Under the pieces are notes generated by a model. That model worked only from the letters and a program-made list of their open reading frames with translations, did not search any database and was not told the DNA's origin. From Hevea brasiliensis (lineage: Eukaryota > Streptophyta > Magnoliopsida > Malpighiales > Euphorbiaceae): a stretch of DNA of 64,000 nt. The stretch lies in the NCBI RefSeq assembly GCF_030052815.1, contig NC_079498.1, forward strand, positions 68,620,992-68,684,991. Direction: 5' to 3'. Made by a program: the position numbers and the translations under genes. Every line of letters begins with the position of its first letter. The stretch's first letter is position 1. Positions 46,195 to 59,055 of this stretch are shown in pieces.

Positions 46195-48726
46195 AATAGT
46201 GGTTTGAATGATGATTTAAATGTTTGATTGTATTGTAGTTGAATTCCATGTGTAAGGTTTGATTTGAAGCTTGAAAAATTGTTTAAAGGGAAATTGATGG
46301 GTATGTGTAAACTTGTGGCAGCCTCATGAAGAAGATTGAAGTGTTTGAGTTCACGAAATATTGTTGAATTATGTTGTCATGGATGGCAGCATGTGTGTGT
46401 GTTTAATTGTTAGAATTTGGACATGGAAATGAGGTATGTTCATGTGGTTGAATTGTGGTAAATGGGACTTTAATTGTTATAATTGGACTTGGAAAAATTC
46501 TGAGTTATAAGGTGTATGTTAAGAGTGGTTACAAGCTACCAAAATGACCAAAAATGTGTTACTAAATGTGTTAATGTTATGGTACAAACCAGAATTAGCA
46601 TGGAGGAGTGAACTTGGTAAGCATAGGATGTGTAATTGGTAAAGGATGAACAAATTATAATAGGGCAGTGTATGTTTTGACTTAGAACCTTAAGTGTGTA
46701 GCTCCAATTGGTATGAGACCAATTGGAGGTGAAACTAGGCACAAAATGTGCCAACTTTCATGAAGGAAGCTTACCAAAATTCTGACTAGAAGGTAACTTG
46801 AAAAATGACCAAATCCGGATTAGTGCTTTGAAAACCTGAAAATTGACCATTTGGGCACAGTTAGTGTTTTGGCCATAACTCACTCAAAACAGGTCCAATT
46901 GACCTGAAATTTTTACCATGAATAGTTGATAGATATATCTACAATTATTATGAAGACACCAAAGCCCAGAAATGGCCAGAACCAAGCCAAATAGCTTGCA
47001 CAAATTTAGGTCCAAAAACTAGCCGAACCAAAAGTGACCTAAAAATGACCTAAAGTTATCATTTTGGTGCATTCTGTCCAGCATTGGTAAATTGACCATA
47101 TCTTGGTCTACACAACTCAAAATAACCTGAAATTTTGCCTCACGTGCAATAAGACATAGACCTACAAGTTTGTAGTTTTGACCGAAACCCAAAAACCGAA
47201 GAAACTAGGTCATCCGACTAGGTCAAATTAGCATACCGAAATCTAACAAATTGCAATAAAATGAAATATACTTGGAAATGAATTTGGTAACATGTACCAA
47301 CACATAAAGGCTATTAAATGTGACATATTGGTAACATTAAACCTAATTCACCTAGAGTGCATCGAGGGTTAACATTTTAGGTTGACTAAGGGAAATAATA
47401 GAATTTAATAAATTAATTATTAAGCCTTATTGTTAGAGACAGTATAAATGAGTACTGAAACACTTCAAATTGTGTGTTTCAGTTAGCAAAGACTCAGGGA
47501 AGGGGAAGGAAACACTGAGTCAAGGCCAAGAGGCTACACTTCAGAGGCTTATGCACAATAGTTCCTTTTTTTGAATTTTTCAATTGAAATGAATTATGAC
47601 AAATTGTCTATTATTGTTTAAATTGTTAAAAATTGTCTTAATGATATTTGATGGATACTTATTGCTTGAAAAACATTGTAAATGGTTTGAAACCACAGCT
47701 ATCATGTATATTGATTGAATTCCTCGCTAGCTTGTCTAGTGGGATGAATTGACTTTGAATTCCCTCTCTGGCTGAAGTGTTGAGGTGTGTGCCTATTGAG
47801 GACGAATAGAATGAGTGCTCATACTATTGCTAGCTAGCTATGTTATTCCTCATTAGCCATCGGCTTTTGGGATGAATTGGACTTTGGAACATGATTAAGC
47901 TGTGTGTGTGATTTATGGATATTTATTGTGATATTGTGAAATGGAGTTTAAATTCTTTATGACATTCACTGTCTTTTGAATTTAACTATGATTTTAAGTA
48001 TCCACTATTTATACGACTTATGATTTGTGATTTAAAGTTGCATTTTGTTAATGTTTTGCAACACTGGGACATTGGCTCAGCAATAGCTTTTCATTGCTGT
48101 CACAGGTAGACAGACTGACAGGGCAGTAGACTAGGCTGCTAGTGCTTCATTGAGAGATCATCGGGTATATTGAGTATACCGTATTTTGCATTTTGTATTG
48201 TAATGTATGTTCACTATATGTATATATTGTTCCTGATTTTAAGCAGTTGTAAATTAAAATTATATATTAAAGTTGTAAACTAAATTTGTAAATTACTTTG
48301 GTTTGTAAATATTGTGATATATTCTTTTATCTCAGCTTTTGAAAACGCTGGAAAATTGATTATTGAATTGTGTTGACAATTGTTGAGGAAATTATTGTGT
48401 TGAACTGTTATTGGAGTTTGAGATTGAGAAAAATATTAGAAGTGTTTTTTACAGGTTTTTGAAGAACTATTTTATTCAAAATACAGATGGTACTCTGCCA
48501 AAATTTTTACAGAAATTGTTAATACTTCAAATGAGTTATTTGATTTCACTTCAGTTAAAAAAATTTTTTAACGCCTGTAAATAGTGCTCACCACTGTAAA
48601 AAGAAGTAAGAAAAGGTTTAAAATCCCTTGTAGTGTATTTAATGGGTTATCAGTAGACGAAGTTTGGTAATTCATTAGGTATACTATGGGATCATGTTAT
48701 GCCTTACAGAGGGGTAGGGTGTGACA
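46195..48726 (+). repeat. Element E: D-type LTR, right-hand part
   Basis: By eye it aligns with the reverse complement of the D LTR (for example CCAATTGGTATGAGACCAAT near 46700, the twin hairpin at 48064-48103) and ends GTGTGACA at 48726. It starts inside the LTR because element C is inserted there; the LTR start must lie left of the window. It cannot be told whether it is a solo LTR or the 3' LTR of a full element. It interrupts copia element G; TCCTT at 48727-48731 is the likely TSD. Confidence 0.85.
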
Positions 48727-49990
48727 TCCTTAGTTCTTCTCAAGTACTTAAGGATATTCTTGACAGCTATCCAGTGTTCCAAACCTGGATTGGATTGATA
48801 CCTGCTAGTCAAACTAATAGCATATACGATATCCAGCCTAGTACACAACATTACATGCATTAAACTTCCAATAGCCGAAGCATATGGAATCCTGGCCATT
48901 TTGTCTCTTTCTTCAGGTGTCTTTGGAGACATCTCTTTAGGAAGGTGGATACCATGTCCACTGGTAATAATCTTTTCTTGAAAACAAGCATGTTAAACCT
49001 CTTTAACACCCTTTCCAAGTATAGACTTTGAGATAAACTAATTATTCTTTTCGCTCTATCTCTATAGATGCGAATCCCAAGAATATAGGTTGCCTTCCCT
49101 ACGTCTTTCATGGAGAATGTATTTGACAACCATACCTTTATAGTTGTCAACATACCTGTGTCATTACCTATTAACAGAATATTATCCACATATAAGACAA
49201 GGAAAGTGATAAGACTACCACTAATCTTCTTATATACACATGGCTCATCCTCATTTTTGACAAAACCAAATGACTTAGTGGCTTCATCAAAATGAATGTT
49301 CCGACTCCTCGAAGCTTGTTTTAACCCATAAATGGATCGCTTTAGCTTGCGCACTTTGGAACCATCTTGGGATTCAAAAACCCCTAGGTTGTTCCATGAA
49401 AATGTTTTCTTCAATGTATCCATTGAGAAAAGCTGTTTTGACATCCATCTACCAAATCTCATAATCATAGTATAAAGCTATTGCTAATAGAATCCTAATT
49501 GATTTAAGCATGGCAACAGGCGAAAAAGTCTCCTCATAGTCAATTCCTTGCCTTTAGCGAAACCCTTTCGCTACTAGCCTTGCCTTATAGGTCTCTACCT
49601 TTTTATCAGAACCAATTTTCTTCTTCAAAACCCTTTTGTTCCCTATAGGTACAATACCTTTAGGTGGGTCAACAAGATCCCAAACTTGATTCTTATACAT
49701 GGAATCAATATCGGATTACATAGCATCAATCCATTTTGAAGAGTCTATATCTGATATAGCTTCTTCATAGGTAAGTGGATCATTTCCATGATCTACTTCT
49801 TCATGAGTAGACAACTCTTATTCTTCTTCATGAAGGAAACCATATCTCACTGGTTTGTGAGATACCCTGGTTGTTCTATGAGGAACAACTGTAGATGTTT
49901 CATCAATAGGTGTAGGTTGACTAGATGGATCTATATCCATCTGATCTGTTTGTTTGTCAGAATTCTCTAATTCCAACTCTATTTGCCTTC
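48727..49990 (-). pseudogene. Element G (Ty1/copia): reverse transcriptase and start of RNase H
   Basis: Copia RT motifs on the minus strand: KWIDAM near 49730, VDPPKGIVPIGNKRVLKKK, ETYKARLVAKGF, GIDYEETFSPVAMLKSIR, DVKTAFLNG, then RKLKRSIYGLKQASRSRN. The catalytic box reads LYVDNILLIGND, with Asn in place of the second Asp of YVDD. RNase H-side residues follow (YASAIGSLMHVMLCTRLDIV, ILKYLRRTKD) and are cut at 48727 by element E. Several stops and at least one frameshift near 48900 and 49440. The rest of pol and the 3' LTR are out of view. Confidence 0.88.
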
Positions 49991-51079
49991 CTTTGTCTCC
50001 TTCTAGAACAAACTATTGTTCAAGAAATGTGGCATCTCTACTTATCACAACCTTTTGTGATGTGGGCAAATAAAAATAATATCCAAAACTATCTTTTGGA
50101 TATCCAACAAATTGACCCTTTTCTGATCTGGTTTCTAATTTATCAGTGTTCAGCTTTTTGATATAAGCTGGACAACCCCAAATCTTAACATGCTTAAGAC
50201 TTGGTTTTCTTCCATGCCATATCTCATAAGGTGTGGAAGATACTGATTTTGTTGGAATCCTATTCAGAATATACAAAGCTGATTCTAATGCAAATCCCCA
50301 AAAGGAGAATGGCATATCAGTATAACTCATCATACTACGTATCGTATCTAATAGGGTACTATTTCTCCTTTCAGATACACCATTCAGCTGTGGTGTTCCT
50401 AGAGGAGTCAATTGAGAAACAATGTCATGCTCTCTCAAGTATTCATCAAATTCAGTACTTAAGTATTCACCTCCACGATCTGATCGAAGAGCTTTAATAC
50501 TTTTTTCTGTTTGATTTTCTACTTCATATTTAAATTCTTTAAACTTTTCAAAGGATTCATGTTTATATTTCATCAAATACAAATACCCAAAACTTGATTT
50601 ATCATAAGTAAATGTAATAAATTAATGAAAATCGCCTCTAGCCATTTCTTTAAATTGACCACATACATCACTATGTATTAGCTCTAAAATATTTTCAGCT
50701 CTTAGTCCTTGTCCAACAAAGGTTGATTTAGTCATTTTGCCCTGAAGGCAGGATTCACAAGTTGGAGTAGGTCCAAAACCCAATGAGGATAAAATCTTCA
50801 TTTTCCCCAGCTTTGCAATCCTATCTTCTGCAACATGGCCTAACCTTAGGTGCCAAATATATTTTGAATTTGAGTTGATTTTCATCATGGCATTGCATTC
50901 TTTTAGATTGCTTACATTAGATTTGTATTTAACATTGTATCTAGATAATAAAGCCCATCATGCATATAACCCGAACCAACATATTTATTTCCAAAATAAA
51001 TATTTCAAACATCATTTATGAACTGAAATTCATAACCATCTCTAGTCAAACTAGATATAGAAATAATGTTCTTAAAAGG
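49991..51079 (-). pseudogene. Element G (copia): pre-integrase and integrase
   Basis: In order on the minus strand: SLTRDGYEFQF and YMHDGLYYLDTM (pre-integrase), IWHLRLGHVAEDRIAKL with CESCLQGKM (zinc region), ELIHSDVCGQF, IKALRSDRGGEYLSTEF, LNGVSERRNSTLLD (the D, D, E residues are present), then YEIWHGRKPSLKHVKIWGC. Copia order (integrase before RT) is clear. Stops at 50010-50012, 50619-50621 and a few others make it non-functional. Truncated at 51079 by element F; the upstream half resumes at 62192. Confidence 0.9.
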
Positions 51080-51685
51080 TGTGACACCCCTTACCCGTCT
51101 ACAGTGTAGCCGAGCAAGTTATGCCACTCAGTGTGCCGGAACACCAAATTATGTTTCTACTACAATTTATCCCTTTTAATTCATTTATTTTTAATTTTTA
51201 ATAAATCTGAATTTTTCCTCAAATTTTATAGAAAATCCGGAAGAGTGCCGGCTGTAAATTAGAAAAACAGTTCTTCTGAACCTGTTTAAAAACACTTCCA
51301 ATATAATTTCCAAATCCAAACTCCATTATACACATTTCAAATCAATCTCAAATCACAACACTATTTTCAGAAATTTTTCTTTCCAGTTCACATTATCACT
51401 GGAAGCTCATTCATAAATATTTCTCAACATTTCATTTATCAACATACATTATGCAGAAAATTTCAATAATATGAAATTTCATATATTTACATTAATACAT
51501 AATTACAAGAGTTTATCGTTACAATCCAAACTAATACAAAATGCAAAATACAAAAGGGCCACCCATAGTCCTAATGTCCTACCATATGCAGTGCAAATGT
51601 GAGGTGACTCTGGACTCCGGATGCAAATCTGAAGGGTCACCCAGTCTAATGTCTGCTGGGCTCCCTAACTAGGTCTCCAGTACCT

Positions 51686-51724
51686 GCGCATGGCAAAAGC
51701 GACGCGCTAAGCAATTTTGCTTAG
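51686..51724 (-). other. Twin hairpin, F 3' LTR
   Basis: CTAAGC/GCTTAG as in A, then a GCGC...GCGC stem. The other LTR has it at 59662-59700. Confidence 0.6.
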
Positions 51725-52429
51725 TGGTGATAATATAAAATAAAATAAAATAAAATAATTATAAAGAATGTACGTTTACATTTTTTTGGGTAGACTTAAT
51801 TTCTGATATTATTTGCAGTATTGTTCAATTAAAATTTAGTAAGGTTTATTATCATTGCCCGAGTAACCCATACTAGTTGACTGGACTGGATAAACGGGTA
51901 AACTGGCACTGGGTACTAAGTACCTTAGACCATCACACCATCGGTCACATTGTGTCTCTCGGTGTGCAACAGAACAACTAATAAGCTGTAATAATTATCA
52001 GAGTTAAAACCCAAGTATATAAACTCAAATAACATAGTCAAAGGCTATTATGCCACAGAATGGCATGGGAAGCCATGAAACACATAATGGCATAAAGCCA
52101 TATGCAGTACTACTAACATAACCCTATTGGCATGCCAAGCTATCCAAACCAATCTTGCTAGGCATACTATGGCATTTTATACTTTTAAGTTTCACAATTT
52201 TTGAAATTTTAGTTTTAGTGTTACTATTTCATTCATTAGTCAACAAAAATATTGACTTTTGCATAGGCAATAGGTACATTGGTTCTAATACTCCCAACAT
52301 ACCACATTTTGCATTTTAAATTTGTTGGTATTGATTGCCCATACCATTTCTAAACTTAATGTTAATTGGATAGAATTTTCAGTTTTCATGCTTTGTCTTT
52401 ACTGTTCCATTAGTCATTTTTGCTGTGGG

Positions 52430-52970
52430 AATTTGGCAAAATGATCAACATGAAAGTTGTTCCTTATTTTGTCTAGTTGCATTTCATTTTTTGAATCACT
52501 CCATTTGGAGTTTCGTAGCTCAAGTTATGGCCCAAAAACCACAACTGGCCGGATTGAAATTTTTCCAGAATTTCTGGACTGACCAAATCTATAGTGTTAG
52601 GAACAGTGACTTCAACTCACTTTTTGAATATGTTTTGGTCATAATTTGGCTTAGGTTTCTTCATGAAAGTTGTTGGTATATATCTCAACTTGTTTCTGGT
52701 AAAATTCTAAGTCAATTGGACCTTTCTACACTGAGTTATGGCTAAATGACCAAACACTATTTATTTGGTCATTGTGCCCAGGCAGAATGCAGGTCACCCG
52801 GATTAGGGCAAACTTTTGGTCAACTTGATTTTGGTTTTCTGGGCATGTTTTCTTCATCAAAGTTGTGCCATTATGTGTCTAGTTTCATGTCTAATTGGCC
52901 TTGCACCAATTGAACCTCTACAATTCAAGTTATTACTACCCAAACTTGCTAGACTCATGTCTAATCCTGC
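52430..52970 (-). repeat. Degenerate modules within the F LTR
   Basis: Three copies with landmarks TGAAAGTTGT at 52451, TGAAAGTTGT at 52664 and TCAAAGTTGT at 52857 (plus strand), each followed by GTCTAGTT-like or GAGTTATGGC-like words. Confidence 0.6.
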
Positions 52971-54224
52971 AGGTCACCAAGAGTAGCCACACCAAGCTCC
53001 AATCCCACTACACAATGCACTTCATTTTTTATTCAAACAATACCAAATGGTCACTAATTGACCATTAAAACCTACTTTCATTATCACATGTTTAAAGTCT
53101 CATTTTTCACCCCAAACCCTAACTCAAATATCACAAACCATGCATTATCATGGCATTTCATTAATCCATTCAATTCATGCATATTGAGGGAAGCCAAACT
53201 ATCATTTTAACTTCACAAAACTCATCATAATCATACCCAACCAAGGCTGCCGAAATTTAGGATTAGCATACCAATAGTATTTCCTCAATTTTCTTTGTCA
53301 TGTGCACTCATTCATGGTCCTTAAACATAAATTTAAAGTAAAATTTAAAGTTTGGTCACTAACCTCTATGGAGTGAAGTTTCCTACTTGCTAGGGTTCTT
53401 GTTTTCCTTTTCTTTTTGCTCCCAAAATACTCACCAAGTTGCAAGAATACTTTTTTGTGTTGCTAGGTTAAGGTTTTGTTGGGTAGAAGCTAGGGAAAAT
53501 CAAGCTTTAAAAGCTTGAAAATGGTGGCTATGGTGGGTATGTCATGGCAAGGAAGAAGAAGAGAAAAGAATTCTGATTTTTCTTTCATTTTTTTAGCCCA
53601 TTTTGTCTCTTTAAGATAAGTTTATGCCATGTGTCCATATTGGATAGGTTGGGAGAACTTTAATGACATCATTATGATGTCATAATTCCATTTTCCTTTA
53701 TTTTCTCTCCTTTTCTTGTCTATTTAATTTCAATTAAATTTTTAACAACATTTATTCATATTTTATGTTATATAAATTATTTATTTAACTGGACAAGTTG
53801 GCCAAAAATCATCTCTGAAGACGAAATGACCAAAATGCCCTCCGTTTGGCTTAACAAGCCAAAATTATTTGTATCGATTGAAAAATTTTTCTAAGCATTT
53901 TCTTGGTATTCTAATGCCATAAGAACCTCAATAACCCTTCTCTGGAGTCCTAATAATTATTTTATAATTTTTCCCCCAGGTCTAGAGCTTTTAGTTGCGA
54001 GAACCACAACTTCTCACTAGATTACCCATCGCTAGGGCACCGGCTCATTTAACTTGGTTATATTTTATTTCTAAAATTTTTTCTAAATTTTTCTTATTAA
54101 TATTTGAGTTAATTATGGTTCCTCACTTTAGTTTAAATATTTTTTCGGACGTTCTAGCTGTCTGAACCATCACTGGTCATGGAAACAGTAGAATGTACAG
54201 AGTTGCTAAAGTGAGGATGTTACA

Positions 54225-54240
54225 ACTCTTCCCCTCTAAT
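54225..54240 (-). other. Polypurine tract, element F
   Basis: AGAGGGGAAGAGT on the minus strand directly before the LTR start at 54224. The pol stop TAG overlaps its upstream edge. Confidence 0.85.
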
Positions 54241-54997
54241 AAAAATTTTGTCCTCGAAATTTACCTGATGCAAACAGTTGAGGAAACCGTTGCCTCATCA
54301 TCTCTTCACTTTCCGAAGTTGCCTCTTCAGTGTTGTGGTGCCTCCAAAGCACTTTCACCAGTGGAATTTGTTTATTTCTCAGTTCCTTCACTTCCCGAGC
54401 TAGGATCTGTATAGGTTCTTCTGTATATGTCAAGTCCGATTGGATTTCAATCTCTTCCATGGAAATGACATGTGAAGGGTCTGAGCGATATCTTCTCAGC
54501 ATAGAAACATGGAATACATTGTGAATTTTATCCAGTTCTGGTGGTAAAGCTAGCCGATAGGCCACTGGTCCCACACGTTCAATGACTTCATATGGGCCAA
54601 TGAACCTAGGGCTTAACTTACCTTTTCTTCCAAACCTCAGTACTTTCTTCCACGGTGAGACTTTGAGAAACACTTTATCGCCAACTGCATACTCTATCTC
54701 TTTTCTCTTCAAGTGGGCATAAGATTTATGTCTATCTGAGGTAACTTTCAGGTTAGCTTTGATTATCTTCACTTTCTCCTTAGTCTGTTTCACCAGGTCT
54801 GGTCCTACCAGCTTATCTTCACCCAATTCAGTCCAACACACTGGGGTTCTACATTTCCTCCCATACAGTGCTTCATACGGAGCCATTTGAATGCTAGCTT
54901 GGTAGCTATTGTTATATGTGAATTCTGCCAGTGGGAGATATCTAGCCCAACTCCCCTCAAACTCAATGACACAACTCCTTAGCATATCCTCTAGGAT
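54236..54997 (-). pseudogene. Element F integrase C-terminus and chromodomain-like end
   Basis: ILEDMLRSCVIEFEGSW, PYEALYGRKCRTPVCW, LSPRFIGPYEVIERVGPVAY, IHNVFHVSMLRRY, then LRNKQIPLVKVLWRHHNTEE and the RFPQLF ending, stop at 54236. It is open throughout and well kept. It is separated from the integrase core by the intron-like insert. Confidence 0.88.
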
Positions 54998-55071
54998 TTA
55001 TCACATAATTCACAGTATTAATATCATTTCAATTTATTAATTGTGAAAATTCAATTAGGTTCTAAATTTAC
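54998..55071 (-). other. Intron-like segment in element F integrase
   Basis: 74 bp starting GTAAATTTAG and ending GTGATAA on the minus strand, at the same codon boundary as the 78-bp segment of A. The expected final AG is AA here, which fits one G-to-A change in an aged copy. The last exon codon is TAG where A has CAG. Confidence 0.6.
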
Positions 55072-55458
55072 CTAGATTACTTGTTCTGACTGTCCATCTG
55101 TTTGAGGATGAAAAGCCGTGCTAAAGTGGAGTTGTGTGCCCAAGGCTTCTTGCAACTTTTTCCAGAATCTCGATGTAAACCTTGGGTCTCGATCAGATAT
55201 GATGGAAAGTGGGATTCCATGCAGTCTAACTATCTCACTGATATACAATTCTGCTAGCTTCTCCAAAGGAGTAGTCGGTCTAATCGCGAGAAAATGTGCT
55301 GACTTTGTCAATCTATCCACTATCACCCACACTGCATCATGCTTCTTCTGGGTGAGAGGTAAACCACTAACAAAATCCATAGTGACCCGGTCCCATTTCC
55401 ATTCAGGAATGCTTATAGGTTGTAGCAATCCTAATGGAACTTGATGTTCTGCTTTAAC
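55072..55458 (-). pseudogene. Element F integrase core
   Basis: [64 protein letters not shown], then a stop in place of Gln. TAA at 55460 or nearby separates it from the zinc region (CLTCQ then stop; relatives have QQVKAEH). Both stops fit C-to-T at a Gln codon. Confidence 0.85.
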
Positions 55459-56639
55459 TTACTGACATGTCAAACACTTAGTCACATAGTCAGCTATATC
55501 CCTCTTCATACCAGGCCACCAATAATGAGGCTTCAAATCATTATACATTTTCGTGCTTCCCGGGTGCATAGCATAAATACTAGTGTGTGCTTCTTTCAAA
55601 ATACTAGTCTTCAGTTCCCCATCATCTGGCACACACACTCTTCCTCTGTAGTACAGACACCCATCTGCTTTCACCTCATATTCAGTTTCCTTTCCCTCTA
55701 GAATTTTACCCACAATGGCCATTAATTTTTCATCTGCCCTCTGCCCATCTTGTATCTGCTGTAGCAGGGTTGGCCTCACTTGTAACTCAGCCAAAATAGC
55801 TTCATCTTCAGCTAAGGACAAACAGGCATTTAGTGATCTTAAAGCTGTGATTGACTTCCTGCTTAAAACATCAGCAACTACATTTGCCTTCACAGAATGA
55901 TAATCTATCACACAGTCATAGTCCTTTAGGAACTCAATCCATCGCCTCTGTCTAAGATTGAGCTCTTTCTGGGTTAGCAAATATTTTAGACTCTTGTGGT
56001 CTGTATAGATGTAACATTTTTCACCATATAAATAATGCCTCCATATCTTCAGTGCGATGATAATTGCTGCTAACTCCAGATCATGAGTAGGGTAGTTTTG
56101 TTCATGTGGCCTTAATTGCCTAGAAGCATAGGCGACTACTTTCCCCTCTTGCATCAATACACACCCTAGCCCATTATGCGAGGCATCACTATAGATCACA
56201 AAGTCTTTTCCCGACACTGGCTGTGTTAACACTGGTGCTTCTGTCAACATAGCCTTTAGCCTCTCAAAACTGGCTTGGCACTTGTCGTTCCAGCCAAATT
56301 TCACATTCTTGTCCAACAACTTGGTCATTGGAGTAGCTATAAGAGAGAACCCCTTCACAAATCTTTTGTAATACCCAGCTAGCCCCAAGAAACTTCTAAC
56401 CTCAGTTGTATTTCTGGGAGGCTTCCATTCCATCACTGCTTCTATCTTTTGGGATCCACTCTAATCCCCTCAGCTGATACTATGTGTCCAAGAAAGGAGA
56501 TTTCACTCATCCAGAAGTCACACTTGGACAAATTAGCATACAGTTTCTTTTCTCGCAGGGTTTGCAGAACAATCCTCAAATGTTTATCATGTTCTTCCCT
56601 GGTCTTGGAATACACCAGAATATCATCAATAAAGACCAC
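55459..56639 (-). pseudogene. Element F RT palm, RNase H and integrase zinc region
   Basis: Starts in the RT palm with [21 protein letters not shown] one-base deletion near 56440 (in the VDPKR region) shifts into the second frame, which carries [54 protein letters not shown] (Ala to Val in the usual ADALSR), [17 protein letters not shown] and CLTCQ. Otherwise open. Confidence 0.87.
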
Positions 56640-57659
56640 TATGAACTAATCTAAATATGGATGGAAGATACAGTTCATAAGGTCCATAAATGCTGCTGGT
56701 GCATTTGTTAACCCAAACGGCATCACTAAAAATTCATAGTGCCCATACCGAGTTTTGAATGCAATTTTTGACACATCTGCATCCTTTACCCTCAACTGAT
56801 GATACCCTGATCTAAGATCAATTTTTGAAAATACACCGGCTCCCTTCAACTGATCAAATAGATCGTCAATTCTGGGCAATGGATTCAACTGCCGGTAATC
56901 AATACACAATCTCAAGGTTCCATCCTTCTTTTTCACAAACAGCACCGGAGCTTCCCATGGTGACACACTGGGGTGTATGAACCCCTTATCGAGTAACTCC
57001 TGCAACTGAATTTTCAACTCCTTCAATTCAGTGGGTGCCATCCTATAAGGAGTAATAGAAATTGGTACTGTACCCGGCATTACCTCAATAGCAAACTCAA
57101 CTTCCCTTTCTGGTGGTAAACCAGGCAACTCTTCAGGAAATACATCTGGGAAGTCTCTTACTGTGGGTATATCACACAGGTTTGGCTTAGCCTGCTTAGT
57201 ATCAACCACATGTGCTAGGTAAGCTTCACAGCCTTTTCTCATCAATCTTCTTGCAACTGTGGCTGAGATAACATTGGACAGGAAATCTGTCCTTTCACCC
57301 ACAATAGTAATCTCATTACCCTTAGAAGTTTTGAGAGAAATCCTCTTCAGTTTGCAATCAACTATTGCCTGATGACGTGACAACTAGTCCATTCCCAAAA
57401 TCACATCAAACTCGTGGAAGGGCAATTCAATTAGGTCTACCGAGAATTCATACCCCTAAATCCTCAATGGGCAATCTTTATACACCTTATTCACTACCAC
57501 ACTGTGGCCCAGTGGATTTGTGACTAGAATATCTTGATCATTGTCCTCTACTGGAACTCTGCACTCTATGGGTAGTTTGATGCAAATGTAGGAATGAGTG
57601 GATCCTGGATCCACTAATGCATGCACAGAAATGTTGTAGAGGAAAAACGTGCCCCTGAT
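56640..57659 (-). pseudogene. Element F protease and RT N-terminal part
   Basis: Protease [16 protein letters not shown], then [21 protein letters not shown] (TGG to TAG), a stop at 57456 in place of Gln, [56 protein letters not shown] followed by a gap of about ten residues before [39 protein letters not shown], then YLD-stop (CAG to TAG). Confidence 0.86.
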
Positions 57660-58927
57660 GACATCCTGGGCATCTTGCTCCTCCTGAGCTCTGATGGCAT
57701 AGGCCCTGGTAGGTACTCTAGTCTCTGGCCTCTCAGCTGACTCGAATGCAGGTCTCAGTGATGGACCAGCTGCCTCAGGTTTACCTGGCTTCGTACCCCT
57801 TTGTGGTGCAGGAGCTGGTCTGTCAGCTTTTGTTGGAGCAACTATAGTAGTCCTCTTCGGACAATTCTTGATCTGATGTTTTGTCGATCCACACTGTAAG
57901 CATGCACCGGTCACTCGCTAACAATTCCCCTTATGCCACTTCTGACAGTACTGACAGGAAGAAGATGCTGGGAATGGTCCCCTAAACACCGTCCACTGAG
58001 CGCCCACCGATGGTGTGGGTGGCCTCTCTAAGTGTGAATCGTGGTGCAGGGCCACGAGGCCCCACGACCCTGTGGTGGTCCTGAACTCTGAGTAGGAGGA
58101 CCCTTACTCTTCTTACTAGGAGTAGAAAATGCACTGGACTGACCTGGACCCCTCTTCTTCTGTCTTTCCCTCCTATTTTGTTCATTTATTCGGACCCATT
58201 CCACTTTTGATGCAGCATCTACTAGCTTAGCAAAATATGTGATTTCCAATGCCGTGATCATGAATTTGATATTGTCATTAAGCCCTTCTTCAAACCGTGT
58301 GCACCTCTCTGCCTCTGTAGGGATTATCTCCCTCCCATATCGACTCAGTCTAACAAACTCACGCTCATACTCAACCACTGACAATTGTCTCTGTTTCTGA
58401 CTGATAAATTCTCTCTTTTGCTCTTCTAGATACACTTTGCTAACATATTTCTTCCTGAACTCTTTGAGGAAGAATTCCCAGGTGATCCGTTCTAGTTGTA
58501 CCTCACTGGTTACTGTGTCCCACCACTGATATGCATCATCCTGAAGTAGGGACACAACACCCTCCAGGTTCTGCTCGAAGGTACAGTTTAGCTGTTTCAG
58601 AACTCTGATAGTTCTATCCAACAAGTTTTTTGCGGTTATGGGATCATCCTCCCTCTTCCCAAAGAAGTCCACAGCCCCATGCTTTCACAGTTTCTCCAGA
58701 TGAGATTTCTGTGGTATTGGTGGAGGTTATGGCTGTGGTTGTGGTGGTGGTATTACCCCCATCATTTGTCAGTAGAATTTAGTCATTTGCTGAAATAGAG
58801 CAAACTGAGGTTGGGCAGGTGCCTCAGCTGCTGGTGGAGCAGATTCTCCCCTGCCCCCAGATTCAGCTCTTGGTGGAGCACGACTCTCCACCTCTTCATC
58901 AACTGCTCTTTGTGAAGCAGGATCCAT
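57660..58927 (-). pseudogene. gag: Element F gag
   Basis: Start MDPASQRAVDEEVESRAPPR at 58927. Stops in the N-terminal linker (FY-stop-QMM, EKL-stop-KHG). Capsid-type domain VDFFGKREDDP, SLLQDDAYQWWDTV, VEYEREFVRLSRYGRE. Then a disturbed stretch at 57960-58070, the compact zinc site CQKWHKGNC followed by a stop (TGG to TAG), and the classic knuckle CLQCGSTKHQIKNC, intact here unlike in A. Confidence 0.85.
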
Positions 58928-59038
58928 ATCCTATTCAAAATAAGAAAACAAACAGATCTGCATCAGTGTCACCTCAACACTTACAAATGCAATGTAATGG
59001 TATGCACTCTATCTAGGCCTAGAAATGCCTAAACCGAT

Positions 59039-59050
59039 ACTCTGATACCA
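59039..59050 (-). other. Primer binding site, element F
   Basis: TGGTATCAGAGT on the minus strand, one C-to-T change from the other elements, five bases (TTTAG) after the LTR end at 59056. Confidence 0.85.
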
Positions 59051-59055
59051 CTAAA

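Larger units (their letters stand above)
51080..54224 (-). repeat. Element F 3' LTR
   Basis: From 54224 (TGTAACATCC) to 51080 (ending GTGTCACA). Twin hairpin at 51686-51724, modules at 52430-52970, a diverged box near 54020-54031 (GATGGGTAATCT). Confidence 0.93.

Noticed and set aside
52425..52745. 106-codon plus-strand frame in the F LTR
   Set aside because: Antisense to the LTR, over the repeated modules, and disrupted in the other LTR copy.
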